Shown: one piece after another, positions 1-6,465 of the stretch | Layout of the letters: every line of letters begins with the position of its first letter | Position numbering within the stretch: position 1 is the first letter of the stretch | DNA from: JAXGPP01 sp964436865 | GTDB taxonomy: Bacteria; Planctomycetota; Planctomycetia; Pirellulales; Thermoguttaceae | Assembly (NCBI GenBank): GCA_964436865.1 | Contig: CAYTFK010000225.1 | Span: 1-11,824, forward strand | Direction: 5' to 3' | Length of the DNA stretch: 11,824 nt | Notes under the pieces: generated by a model | Told to the model about the DNA's origin: nothing | The model's input: the letters and a program-made list of their open reading frames with translations, nothing else | The model's database searches: none | Position numbers and translations under genes: made by a program

Positions 1-545
1 GGCCGGAACGCGCACTCGGTGATCTCGCTTTCGCGCGGGCGAACGTCGGGACGCTCGACGTCGAATACGTGCACCACTCCCAGGTGCACTTGGCCCACTT
101 CCGTCTGGTCGTCGTTGATGAGCCCCACACACCGGGAAGTGAAAGGAGTATTAACGATCACCTCCTCCTCCAGTTCCCGCCGCATTCCCTCCTCATACGG
201 ATTCCCGCTCCCCACCGTGCCAGCATCGTCGGCCGAAATGTGGCCGCCGATTCCCACGCTCCGCTTGCGGTGCAACCGCCCTTCGCCCTGCCCTGTCCCG
301 CGCGTGTACTGGAGCACGTGCTGGTGGCCATTCTTATCCTGGTGCCGGAAGATCATGTACGGAATCAGTTGCTTGAACGAGGGATCTCGCTCTGCTGCGC
401 TGCGGGGGCGGAAGCTGACGCTCTCGGGCCGAAACAGTTGGTCCAGGTAACGTTCCACGTCGGTCGTGAAACCCTGGAAGTAGCCCAGTCGGTGAAACAA
501 TTCAGTAGGCACCACAAGCACTCGTTCTTCGTGAACGTACTCCAC
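1..545 (-). CDS. Nudix-family predicted phosphoesterase (COG4112-like), C-terminus cut by window edge
   Basis: The reading frame stays open to the left edge and gives 181 residues, so the C-terminus is missing. It resembles the MutT/Nudix 'predicted phosphoesterase' group, which would hydrolyse a nucleoside-diphosphate-linked substrate in the cytosol; the actual substrate is unknown. The N-terminus reads MEYVHEERVLVVPTELFHRL. The Nudix region covers about residues 100-131: GGHIS at 100-104 and the catalytic helix RELEEEV at 123-129, which keeps the metal-binding R-E-x-x-E-E core. Two positions depart from the classical G-x5-E-x7-REUxEExGU box: the first Glu is Asn115 and the last Gly is Ile130. 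The start is GTG at 543-545, chosen because AGAAGGA at 554-560 sits 8 nt upstream; an in-frame TTG at 549-551 would be only 3 nt from it. The gene lies 138 bp downstream of queA on the same strand. The fold is fairly sure, the substrate is not. Confidence 0.85.
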   Translation of the reverse strand, partial: MEYVHEERVLVVPTELFHRLGYFQGFTTDVERYLDQLFRPESVSFRPRSAAERDPSFKQLIPYMIFRHQDKNGHQHVLQYTRGTGQGEGRLHRKRSVGIGGHISADDAGTVGSGNPYEEGMRRELEEEVIVNTPFTSRCVGLINDDQTEVGQVHLGVVHVFDVERPDVRPRESEITECAFR

Positions 546-683
546 GGCCAAAGTCCTTCTGTGGGAGACACCTGAGTTTGGTATGTTTAGCCCGACAGTG
601 CGCATTCAATTCCCGTTCCGCCCAAGTATACGGGTGACTGCCCGTCGCGGTCGAGCAGCGGCGATCGCGCCGGCGGCGATTTC

Positions 684-1754
684 CTAGAGGACCAGCATCG
701 CGTCGCCGTAGCTGTAGAAGCGGTACTCCTCGCGAATCGCCTCTTCGTAGGCCTCGCGGATGAGCTCGTCGCCTCCAAAAGTCCGCACCAGCACCAGCAG
801 CGTCGTCTTCGGTAGATGGAAGTTGGTCAGCAGGACATCCACTGCCCGGAATGTGTAGGGGGGCCGAATGAAGAGATCTGTCTGGCCGCAATAGGGTCTC
901 AGGCATCCCCCAGCCGCTGCCGTCTCCAGAATACGGACCGAGGTAGTGCCCACCGCGACGACTCGGCCGCCCCGCGTGCGGCAGCCCTGGATCAACTCGA
1001 TGGCTCCTTCGTCAATCCTCCCCCATTCCGAGTGCATGCGGTGCTCGGCGAGCGTCGCAACTTCGATCGGACGAAACGTGCCCAGGCCCACATGGAGCGT
1101 CACCCGGCAGAGCCGCACCCCTTGCTTACCGAGGTTCTCGAGCAGGGGCCGCGTAAAATGCAGACCAGCCGTGGGAGCCGCCACGGCTCCAGGATTCTCG
1201 GCAAACACTGTTTGATAAGTCTCGCGGTCGCTCTCGATCATCTCACCCTTGCGAATGTAGGGGGGGAGCGGCACTCTGCCCACCCGATCAAGCAGGCTGA
1301 AGGCCTCTTCCTCCGACTCCGGCCGGGCGATCCATACCCCCTCCGCTTCTCTAGCGACCATGCGAAGAAGGACATCAAGCCTGCCCGTGGGGTCGATCAG
1401 GGTGACCGTCTCTCCGGGCTTGAGCCGACCACGCGTCTTCGAAATCACACGCCACAGCCGCTGGGCATCGGATTCGAGGTACAAGCCCTCCCATCGGCCA
1501 CCCGTATCCGTACGGACCCCGACCAGCCGTGCGGGTACCACCCGGGTGTCGTTGAGCACGAGGCAATCGGGTTCTCGAAGGATTTCTGGAAGGTCGCGAA
1601 TGTAGCGGTGTTCCAGCGACTTCTGGCCGCGGTCGACAACCAGCATCCGCGCATCGGCCCGACGCGCCAGGGGCGCCTGGGCAATCAGGTGTTTAGGCAA
1701 TTCGTAGTCGTAGCGGTCGATCTCGACCATCGCGGTCAGCCAGGGCCATGTCAT
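684..1754 (-). CDS. queA: S-adenosylmethionine:tRNA ribosyltransferase-isomerase QueA
   Basis: QueA transfers and isomerises the ribosyl moiety of S-adenosylmethionine onto 7-aminomethyl-7-deazaguanine at the wobble position of tRNA, giving epoxyqueuosine. This is the penultimate step of queuosine synthesis in the cytosol. The 356 residues match the usual family length. Visible family motifs are DRYDYELPKHLIAQ (13-26), LVLNDTRVVPARLVG (65-79), APTAGLHFT (193-201), TLHVGLGTFRPI (219-230), VAVGTTSVRILE (266-277), TDLFIRPPY (292-300), LLTNFHLPKTTLL (308-320) and YRFYSYGDAMLVL at the C-terminus. The chosen ATG at 1752-1754 has GAAGAG 6 nt upstream. The next Met (residue 9) lies nearer the conserved sequence but has no visible ribosome site, so the start is slightly uncertain. 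No other queuosine gene is in the window. It diverges from the glycosyltransferase gene. Confidence 0.97.
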   Translation of the reverse strand: MTWPWLTAMVEIDRYDYELPKHLIAQAPLARRADARMLVVDRGQKSLEHRYIRDLPEILREPDCLVLNDTRVVPARLVGVRTDTGGRWEGLYLESDAQRLWRVISKTRGRLKPGETVTLIDPTGRLDVLLRMVAREAEGVWIARPESEEEAFSLLDRVGRVPLPPYIRKGEMIESDRETYQTVFAENPGAVAAPTAGLHFTRPLLENLGKQGVRLCRVTLHVGLGTFRPIEVATLAEHRMHSEWGRIDEGAIELIQGCRTRGGRVVAVGTTSVRILETAAAGGCLRPYCGQTDLFIRPPYTFRAVDVLLTNFHLPKTTLLVLVRTFGGDELIREAYEEAIREEYRFYSYGDAMLVL

Positions 1755-1776
1755 TTAAGCTCTTCGACAAGCGTGC

Positions 1777-1805
1777 TTTACGGCTTGCAGACAAGCAAGT
1801 ATAAC
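1777..1805 (+). promoter_or_regulatory. Putative divergent promoter between queA and the glycosyltransferase
   Basis: On the plus strand, TTTACG (1777-1782) and TATAAC (1800-1805) are separated by 17 bp, a reasonable sigma70-type promoter for the glycosyltransferase with a start near 1812. On the minus strand the same bases give TATACT (1803-1798), a good -10 for queA with a start near 1791 and a leader of about 37 nt, although its -35 (GTGCTA) is poor. The two -10 elements overlap on the shared AGTATAAC core. This is pattern matching only; planctomycete promoters are not well defined. Confidence 0.4.
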
Positions 1806-1869
1806 CCCTTGGGTGGACGGTAGCACCAAGCCGGCCACGCGATTTGCTCGTCGCCCATACGAGACTGCC

Positions 1870-2991
1870 ATGCCCTGCCGCTCGGTTGCGCTATGCATCA
1901 CAGACCTCGACGCCGGTGGGGCAGAACGAGCGCTGGTCGAACTCGCCACGCGACTAGACCGCGAACGGTTTAATCCGGTGGTGTATTGCCTCGGGTCCCG
2001 GCCGGAACGGGATGAGGCCTCATGTGTGCCACCCTTGGAAAGAGCCGGGATTACGGTCCATTGCCTCGGCGGACGCGGTGGCCGCGATCTACCCCGCATT
2101 CTGTCGCAGTTCACTCGGTTACTTCGCCAGCAGTCTCCCGACCTCCTGCAATCATTTCTCTTTCACGCCAATCTGGTGGGGCGACTTGCGGCCAGGCGGG
2201 CCGGCGTCCGCCGCGTCGTTTCCGGCGTCCGAGTGGCCGAACGGTCGGCACGCTGGCATCTGTGGCTGGACTGGTTTACCCACCACCTGGTCGATCACTA
2301 TGTTTGCGTCAGTCAGGCCGTAGCCCGTTTCTCCGCCACGACGGGGGGCCTCCCCACAAACAAGCTCTCGGTCATTCCCAACGGAATCGACCTGCAGCGA
2401 TACCCCGCCGTACCCCACAACCTCGCTGATTTGGGGATCGCACCCCCACGTCGGGCCATCACTTTCATTGGCCGGCTCGAACGGCAGAAAGGGGTCGAAT
2501 GGCTGATCGACGCTGCACCAGCCTGGCTGGGTCAGGTTGATGACTGCGATCTCCTGCTGGTCGGCGAAGGCCCTGAACGGCCCCGTTTGGAGGCCGCATG
2601 CCGAAGGCTGGGCCTTGCCGACCGTGTCCACTTTGCCGGCTGGCGGGGCGACGTGCCGGAGATCCTGGCCGCTAGCGAACTCCTGGTTCTGCCTTCGGCC
2701 TGGGAAGGGATGCCGAACGCCGTGTTACAGGCGATGGCCAGTGCGAAGCCCGTCTTAGCTACCGACGTTGAGGGAGTAAAGGAACTTCTTGGGGCAGAGG
2801 CTGAATCCCAAATCGTCCGTTATGGAGACTCGGCTGCCCTGGCCAGTCGGCTTGTGGCGATGGTCTCCGATCCGTGCCTCTCCGAGCGCCTGGGCCATGC
2901 CAACCGCGCGCGATCTGAACAGGAATTCAGTATCGATCGAGTGGTGACCGCCTATCAAGATTTTTGGCAGTCGCTCCTGGCAGACGGCTGA
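1870..2991 (+). CDS. GT4-family glycosyltransferase
   Basis: This is a retaining GT-B glycosyltransferase that probably transfers a sugar from a nucleotide-sugar donor to an envelope or exopolysaccharide acceptor in the cytoplasm. Donor and acceptor cannot be read from the sequence. With the ATG at 1870 it has 373 residues. The N-terminal acceptor-side domain opens with VALCITDLDAGGAERALVEL (6-25), whose GGAE loop is typical. The inter-domain segment is KLSVIPNGIDLQRY (165-178). The C-terminal GT4 domain begins at ITFIGRLERQKGVEWL (197-212) and carries SAWEGMPNAVLQAMA (276-290) and KPVLATDVEG (293-302). In the usual E-x7-E motif the first Glu is present (Glu279) but the second is Gln287. There is no signal peptide or membrane span. 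A GTG at 1813 would add 19 residues of unconvincing sequence and coincides with the predicted transcription start, so I prefer 1870, although no strong ribosome site precedes either. It stands alone, 271 bp before mraZ. Confidence 0.9.
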   Translation: MPCRSVALCITDLDAGGAERALVELATRLDRERFNPVVYCLGSRPERDEASCVPPLERAGITVHCLGGRGGRDLPRILSQFTRLLRQQSPDLLQSFLFHANLVGRLAARRAGVRRVVSGVRVAERSARWHLWLDWFTHHLVDHYVCVSQAVARFSATTGGLPTNKLSVIPNGIDLQRYPAVPHNLADLGIAPPRRAITFIGRLERQKGVEWLIDAAPAWLGQVDDCDLLLVGEGPERPRLEAACRRLGLADRVHFAGWRGDVPEILAASELLVLPSAWEGMPNAVLQAMASAKPVLATDVEGVKELLGAEAESQIVRYGDSAALASRLVAMVSDPCLSERLGHANRARSEQEFSIDRVVTAYQDFWQSLLADG

Positions 2992-3114
2992 GCAGCCCTG
3001 CGAAAAAAAACTTCCCGCCACTTGCGCCGAGTCGTCACGTTGGAAGTTGAACCCCGCGTTCAAGCTGCGCGCACGCCTCGCGCCGAAGCCGTTGTCTGAC
3101 CTCTAACGCCCCGC

Positions 3115-3142
3115 TTGACGTGATGGAAGAAGTGGTTATTCT
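3115..3142 (+). promoter_or_regulatory. Probable mraZ promoter
   Basis: TTGACG (3115-3120) and TATTCT (3137-3142) are separated by 16 bp, matching 5/6 and 4/6 of the sigma70 consensus. The predicted start near 3149 falls inside the MraZ box array and leaves a leader of about 115 nt before the mraZ ATG. The fit with the adjacent operator raises confidence beyond the hexamers alone. Confidence 0.6.
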
Positions 3143-3177
3143 TGGGTCTCGATGGGGATGCGTGGGGAAAAATGGTG
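3133..3177 (+). promoter_or_regulatory. MraZ operator: direct TGGGN boxes at 10-bp spacing
   Basis: Three exact boxes occur: TGGGT (3143-3147), TGGGG (3153-3157) and TGGGG (3163-3167), each separated by 5 nt. This is the arrangement known for MraZ binding sites in other bacteria (TGGGN direct repeats with 5-nt spacers). Degenerate boxes TGGTT (3133-3137) and TGGTG (3173-3177) continue the same 10-bp phase on both sides, so the register extends over five positions. The first exact box begins directly after the proposed -10 hexamer, so bound MraZ would cover the transcription start. This implies autorepression of mraZ. Confidence 0.85.
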
Positions 3178-3262
3178 ACCCGGAGGCCGAACGCCAACAC
3201 GCACAGAGCTTGCCGGCTCGAACGCGTCCGGAATGCTGCTCGACCGGCCACGGAATCAATAG

Positions 3263-3727
3263 ATGCTATTGACCGGGAATTTCGTCCGTGCGGTTGATGA
3301 GAAGCTTCGCGTTGCCATTCCCAAGCAGCTTCGAGATGCCATGAATTGCCTGCCCGGAGCCGGAGTCTTTGTGGCGCCGGGCAATGACAAATCGCTTGCG
3401 ATCTACACGGAGGATGCCTTTCAGCGATTGGCCGACCGGCTCGCCGCGGCTCCGCCAACCCAGCACGACGTCCGCGCCTACACGCGGCTGTTTTACGGGT
3501 TGACCCAGCGCGTGGAGTTGGATGGCCAGGGACGGATCCGCATCCCCGCCGAACTGGCGCAACTAGCCGAACTCGACAAGGAGGCCATACTACTCGGAGT
3601 TCGCGACCACCTGGAGCTTTGGTCGAAGGCTGCATGGGAACACTATCTCGCCGAGCGGCAAAGCCGTTTCGACGAGATCGCCGAAGCCGCCTTCCGGGAG
3701 CCCTCCGCATCGGAGTGGTCGCGGTGA
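3263..3727 (+). CDS. mraZ: MraZ transcriptional regulator
   Basis: MraZ is a ring-forming DNA-binding protein with two AbrB/SpoVT-like swapped-hairpin repeats. It controls its own promoter and, in most bacteria, the division and cell-wall (dcw) cluster. At 154 residues it has the normal family length. The N-terminal repeat begins MLLTGNFVRAVDEKLRVAIP (1-20); the second carries VELDGQGRIRIP (84-95). The usual D-x-K-G-R signature is DEKLR (12-16) in the first repeat, with Leu in place of Gly, and DGQGR (87-91) in the second. YTRLFYGLTQRVELDGQG (73-90) is characteristic. The C-terminal tail about 120-154 is helical and charged. ATG 3263 is preceded by a weak GGAA at 3252-3255. An exact MraZ operator lies about 95 bp upstream. 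The gene is followed by rsmH after an unusually long 439-bp gap, and the rest of the dcw cluster is absent. Confidence 0.96.
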   Translation: MLLTGNFVRAVDEKLRVAIPKQLRDAMNCLPGAGVFVAPGNDKSLAIYTEDAFQRLADRLAAAPPTQHDVRAYTRLFYGLTQRVELDGQGRIRIPAELAQLAELDKEAILLGVRDHLELWSKAAWEHYLAERQSRFDEIAEAAFREPSASEWSR

Positions 3728-3847
3728 AAAAATACTGACCGATCGCCAGGTCGAAGCGGCCGAATTGACGTCCCAATCGTGCCGGTCCGCTTTGCCATGC
3801 GTGGATTCCACCCGCGTCGAATCCCGGCCACCGATTTACGCGGGCCT

Positions 3848-4075
3848 GCTGCCCTACCGGCAGCTGGACCACGGGTATGGGAGGTACGGAAACCTCCCGG
3901 CCGCGAACCTTGCGGTGCCAGTCGTCGCCTTCGCCAACCAGCACCGCGACACTCCACCTCGCACGGGCACAGGGATGTGCCCGAGGTCGGGTGTGTCTCT
4001 TTCGGCCGTGCGGGAGTGGCCAGTGGCGACCCGAAGCGGCCTCTCTCTGGCTGCCCCTTCAGCGGCAAAGCCGCT
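3848..4075 (+). other. Noncoding mraZ-rsmH spacer with four perfect hairpins
   Basis: The 439 bases between mraZ and rsmH (3728-4166) hold no convincing gene on either strand. They contain four perfect short inverted repeats: GCTGCC/GGCAGC (3848-3864, 5-nt loop), GGGAGGT/ACCTCCC (3879-3898, 6-nt loop), CGGGCAC/GTGCCCG (3964-3983, 6-nt loop) and AGCGGC/GCCGCT (4061-4075, loop AAA). None is followed by a T-run, so they do not look like classical intrinsic terminators. They could shape a structured mRNA spacer, a small RNA or protein-binding sites. Strand is assigned by gene context only. Confidence 0.45.
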
Positions 4076-4101
4076 TGCGCGCCCACAGCGTGTGCTAAAA
4101 T
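4075..4101 (+). promoter_or_regulatory. Putative extended -10 promoter for rsmH
   Basis: TGCTAAAAT (4093-4101) contains an extended -10 TGn followed by TAAAAT, matching 5/6 of TATAAT. The upstream TTGCGC (4075-4080) is a weak -35 at a short 15-bp spacing, which an extended -10 can tolerate. The expected start near 4108 gives a leader of about 59 nt to the rsmH ATG. If real, rsmH need not depend on the mraZ promoter. Confidence 0.4.
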
Positions 4102-4166
4102 CGTGAACGTCTAAACCGTTCCGGCCCGGCCGCTCCCCCGCGGCGAGCACCCTGCGTGAGCCTTCA

Positions 4167-5087
4167 ATGTCCACTCGACGGACTGTCCATCTTCCGGTGC
4201 TGCTCAAGGAGGTGGTCGATTGGCTCGCGCCGCAACCCGGCATGACGTTCGTCGATGGTACGCTCGGCGGTGGCGGCCATACGCGTGCGCTGGCAGAAGC
4301 GGTTGGGCCGGCGGGGCAACTCATTGCCCTCGATCGAGACCCAGCGGCCCTGGAGGCCGCCGAAGGGGAGTTGGCGGGGCTGCCGGTGACGCTCGTCCAT
4401 TCGAATTTCTCCGATCTGCCCGAAGTGCTCGCACAACTCGGCGTCGCGGCGATCGATGGCGCGCTGCTGGACCTGGGTCTGTCGAGCGACCAGTTGTTCG
4501 ACGAGAGGCGGGGCTTCAGTTTCTCCGTCGCCGGCCCCCTGGACCTGCGGTTCGACCCCACTTCGGGCGAACCAGCCGCCCGGCTGGTAAATCGCCTCAC
4601 GGCCGAGCATCTTGCCGACCTCATCTACCACTACGGTGAGGAACGCTACAGCCGCCGGATCGCGGCGGCGATCGTCGAGCGCCGGCGCGAGCATCCGATC
4701 GAGACTTCCGCCGAGTTGGCTGACATCGTCCGTCGTGTGGTGCCACGCTCTCGCGACAGCCGGCGGATTGACCCCGCCACTCGCACCTTTCAGGCGCTGC
4801 GAATCGCTGTGAACAAGGAACTCGAATCGCTCGAAACCGCCCTGCGGCGGATCCCCGGCTGCTTGCAGCGGGGCGGGCGGCTGGCGATCATCAGCTTCCA
4901 TTCACTCGAAGACCGTCGCGTCAAGGAGGCGTTTCGTGACGATCCGCGACTTGAGGCCCTGACCCGAAAACCCGTGGTGCCGGGCGAGCCGGAACTGAGC
5001 CTCAACCCGCGGTCGCGCAGTGCGAAGCTTCGCGTTGCGGCCCGGCGGTCGGCGGACGAAGGGCATGGAGGTGATCGCCATCAATGA
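4167..5087 (+). CDS. rsmH: 16S rRNA m4C1402 N4-methyltransferase RsmH (MraW)
   Basis: RsmH uses S-adenosylmethionine to methylate N4 of C1402 in the decoding centre of 16S rRNA. Its 306 residues are close to the family norm (about 310). Signature blocks run in order: VHLPVLLKEVVDWL (7-20), the SAM-binding VDGTLGGGGHTRAL (29-42), LIALDRDPAAL (52-62), GALLDLGLSSDQLFD (98-112), GFSF...PLDLRFDP (116-131), YGEERYSRRIAAAI (156-169), DPATRTFQALRIAVNKEL (202-219), LAIISFHSLEDRRVK (239-253) and NPRSRSAKLR (280-289). No clear ribosome site precedes ATG 4167, but the N-terminus fits the family exactly. It normally sits directly behind mraZ in the dcw cluster; here it is 439 bp away. It overlaps the next gene by four bases (ATGA), so the pair should be cotranscribed and translationally coupled. 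Confidence 0.97.
   Translation: MSTRRTVHLPVLLKEVVDWLAPQPGMTFVDGTLGGGGHTRALAEAVGPAGQLIALDRDPAALEAAEGELAGLPVTLVHSNFSDLPEVLAQLGVAAIDGALLDLGLSSDQLFDERRGFSFSVAGPLDLRFDPTSGEPAARLVNRLTAEHLADLIYHYGEERYSRRIAAAIVERRREHPIETSAELADIVRRVVPRSRDSRRIDPATRTFQALRIAVNKELESLETALRRIPGCLQRGGRLAIISFHSLEDRRVKEAFRDDPRLEALTRKPVVPGEPELSLNPRSRSAKLRVAARRSADEGHGGDRHQ
5067..5076 (+). promoter_or_regulatory. Unusually strong Shine-Dalgarno inside the end of rsmH
   Basis: GGAGGTGATC is a 10-base match to the complement of the 16S rRNA 3' end and lies 7 nt before ATG 5084. It is embedded in the last codons of rsmH and fixes the start of the cpYpsA gene. Most other starts in this window have much weaker sites or none. Confidence 0.8.
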
Positions 5088-5560
5088 CCAGCAAGCGGCG
5101 GGAGCCGGTGCGGCCGGAGAAGATCGTTTCGGGCGGGCAGACGGGCGTCGACCGGGCGGCGCTCGACGTTGCCATCTCGCTGGGAATTCCGCACGGAGGC
5201 TGGTGTCCGCGCGGCCGCCGCGCCGAGGACGGCCAAATTCCCGACTGCTATCGGCTCGAGGAGACCGTCGCCGCGGAGTATCCCGAACGAACCGAGCGCA
5301 ACGTGATCGATTCCGACGCAACGTTGATCCTGTGCGGCGGCCGGCCCGCGGGCGGCACGCTGCTCACTCTGCGTCTCGCCAAGAAACATGAGAAACCGTG
5401 CTGCGTGGTCGATCTCGACCGCCCCTGCGACCCGGCTGCGATTCGGCGATGGATGGAGAAAACCGTGGTCCGCACGCTCAACATCGCCGGGCCGCGTGAA
5501 AGCCAACAGCCGGGCGTGGGAACCGCGGCCCGAGCATTCCTGATGGGCCTGTTCTCGTAG
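5084..5560 (+). CDS. cpYpsA/SLOG-family protein ('putative molybdenum carrier')
   Basis: This 158-residue protein belongs to the circularly permuted YpsA branch of the SLOG Rossmann-like superfamily, often annotated as a putative molybdenum carrier because of fold similarity. SLOG proteins are predicted to bind or process nucleotide-derived ligands; no precise reaction is established for this branch, so I assign none. Signatures are IVSGGQTGVDRAALDVA (14-30), LGIPHGGWCPRGRRAEDG (33-50), the conserved Y-x-L-x-E-T (56-61), RTERNVIDSDATLIL (69-83), the glycine-rich GGRPAGGT (85-92) and KPCCVVDLD (104-112). There is no signal peptide or membrane span, so it is cytosolic. Its ATG overlaps the rsmH stop by four bases and a near-perfect ribosome site precedes it, implying cotranslation with rsmH. 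It occupies the slot where ftsL usually lies. The family call is firm, the function is open. Confidence 0.88.
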   Translation: MTSKRREPVRPEKIVSGGQTGVDRAALDVAISLGIPHGGWCPRGRRAEDGQIPDCYRLEETVAAEYPERTERNVIDSDATLILCGGRPAGGTLLTLRLAKKHEKPCCVVDLDRPCDPAAIRRWMEKTVVRTLNIAGPRESQQPGVGTAARAFLMGLFS

Positions 5561-5562
5561 CG

Positions 5563-5592
5563 GCCAGCACGGCGGCCGAGGCCGTTGCTGGC
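5563..5592. terminator. Stem-loop filling the gap between convergent genes
   Basis: GCCAGCA (5563-5569) pairs with TGCTGGC (5586-5592), continuing with CGGC (5570-5573) and GCCG (5581-5584) around one bulged T (5585) and a 7-nt loop. The structure occupies nearly all of the 35 bp between the cpYpsA stop and the hydrolase stop on the opposite strand. It could act in both directions. There is no T-run on either side, so intrinsic termination is only suggested. Confidence 0.5.
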
Positions 5593-5595
5593 TCG

Positions 5596-6459
5596 CTACT
5601 TCCGACGCCGGTCGAGAAACTCGGCGAGCGACCGATAGTACTCTGGTGTCCGCGGATCGTTGTGGTCGCACCCCGTCACTGCAACAAACTCTTTCGGCTC
5701 GTTGGCGGCTTCAAAAAGCCGTTGCCCGTGCGCGAACGGCACGATCGTGTCGCAGTCGCCGTGGCTGATGAGCACCGGGCCACGATACTTCGCGATCTTG
5801 CTGAGCGAGTCGAGCCGCGTGCGAATCAGGTAGCGGACCGGGAGCCAGGGATAGAGCTCGGCCCCCATGTCGGCCAAAGAGGTGAATGTGCTCTCCAGCA
5901 CCAGGGCGCCGGCGCCGTCTTCGGCCGCCAGGTGCACGGCGACCGCTCCGCCCAGCGACTCGCCGAGGACCACGATCTCCTCCTCAGGCACCGCGGTGCG
6001 ATCGGCCAGCCACGCCCGTGCCGCGCGGGCGTCGGCGATAATGCCTTCTTCGCTCGGTCGGCCGGCGCTGCGCCCGTAGCCTCGATAGTCGAAGACGAAC
6101 ACGGCCACGCCCACGCCGTTGTGAAGGGCTCGCAGCGAGTCGGCGCGATGGGTCACATTCCCCGCATTGCCGTGACAGAACAGCACGACCGCGCGCGGGT
6201 GATCGTGAGGCACGTACCAACCGTGCAGCCGTGTTCCGTCGGCTGACTGGAAAAAGACCTCTTCCTGTCCCAGTCCGGCCGGCTGCCAATCGCCATTCGG
6301 ATACGGCGAGGGAAAGAAGATCAGTGATTCTTCGAACAGCATCGCCAGCAACGCTACCAGGAGATACGCGATGATCGCGGCACGTACGATCCGCCAGGCC
6401 GACATCAGCCGGCGGCGACCGGCGCTTGGTTCGGAAGAGCCTGCAGCACGCTCGTCCAT
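5596..6459 (-). CDS. Membrane-anchored alpha/beta hydrolase (BEM46/FrsA-like serine hydrolase)
   Basis: A predicted serine hydrolase (esterase or peptidase-like) of 287 residues, similar to the membrane-anchored alpha/beta hydrolases of the BEM46/ABHD group; its substrate is unknown. A basic N-terminus is followed by one transmembrane segment (about 25-43, IVRAAIIAYLLVALLAMLF), which should leave the catalytic domain outside the cytoplasmic membrane. Oxyanion-hole region HGNAGN is at 96-101 and DYRGYGRS at 124-131. The nucleophile elbow GESLGG (166-171) gives Ser168. HGDCDTIVPF (233-242) supplies Asp237 and CDHND (264-268) supplies His266, so the triad is complete. ATG 6457-6459 has no ribosome site but lies about 7 nt after a good -10 (TAGAAT), which would make the mRNA leaderless. 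An internal Met19 is the alternative. It is convergent with cpYpsA and downstream of the DUF1571 gene, from which a terminator separates it. Confidence 0.9.
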   Translation of the reverse strand: MDERAAGSSEPSAGRRRLMSAWRIVRAAIIAYLLVALLAMLFEESLIFFPSPYPNGDWQPAGLGQEEVFFQSADGTRLHGWYVPHDHPRAVVLFCHGNAGNVTHRADSLRALHNGVGVAVFVFDYRGYGRSAGRPSEEGIIADARAARAWLADRTAVPEEEIVVLGESLGGAVAVHLAAEDGAGALVLESTFTSLADMGAELYPWLPVRYLIRTRLDSLSKIAKYRGPVLISHGDCDTIVPFAHGQRLFEAANEPKEFVAVTGCDHNDPRTPEYYRSLAEFLDRRRK

Positions 6460-6465
6460 GCCGGC

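Noticed and set aside
816..1823. A 335-codon plus-strand open frame opposite queA
   Set aside because: The minus strand encodes a full-length, motif-complete QueA; the plus frame is rich in Arg, His and Pro with no family signature.
2986..3010. GGCTG-AG-CAGCC at the glycosyltransferase stop, followed by an A-run, as a terminator
   Set aside because: The 2-nt loop is too tight, and the run is A on the coding strand, so a plus-strand transcript has no U-tract; on the minus strand the T-run precedes the stem.
3210..3237. TTGCCG ... AATGCT as a second mraZ promoter
   Set aside because: The -10 match is poor and the promoter at 3115-3142 fits the operator much better.
3060..3944. A 294-codon minus-strand open frame covering the mraZ operator, mraZ and part of the spacer
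   Set aside because: It runs antisense to mraZ and through its promoter and operator; the composition is Arg-rich and no domain is recognisable.
3765..4114. Short plus-strand open frames of about 110 codons in the mraZ-rsmH spacer
   Set aside because: Two overlapping frames of similar length, no ribosome site, low-complexity Arg/Pro composition and hairpins throughout argue against coding.
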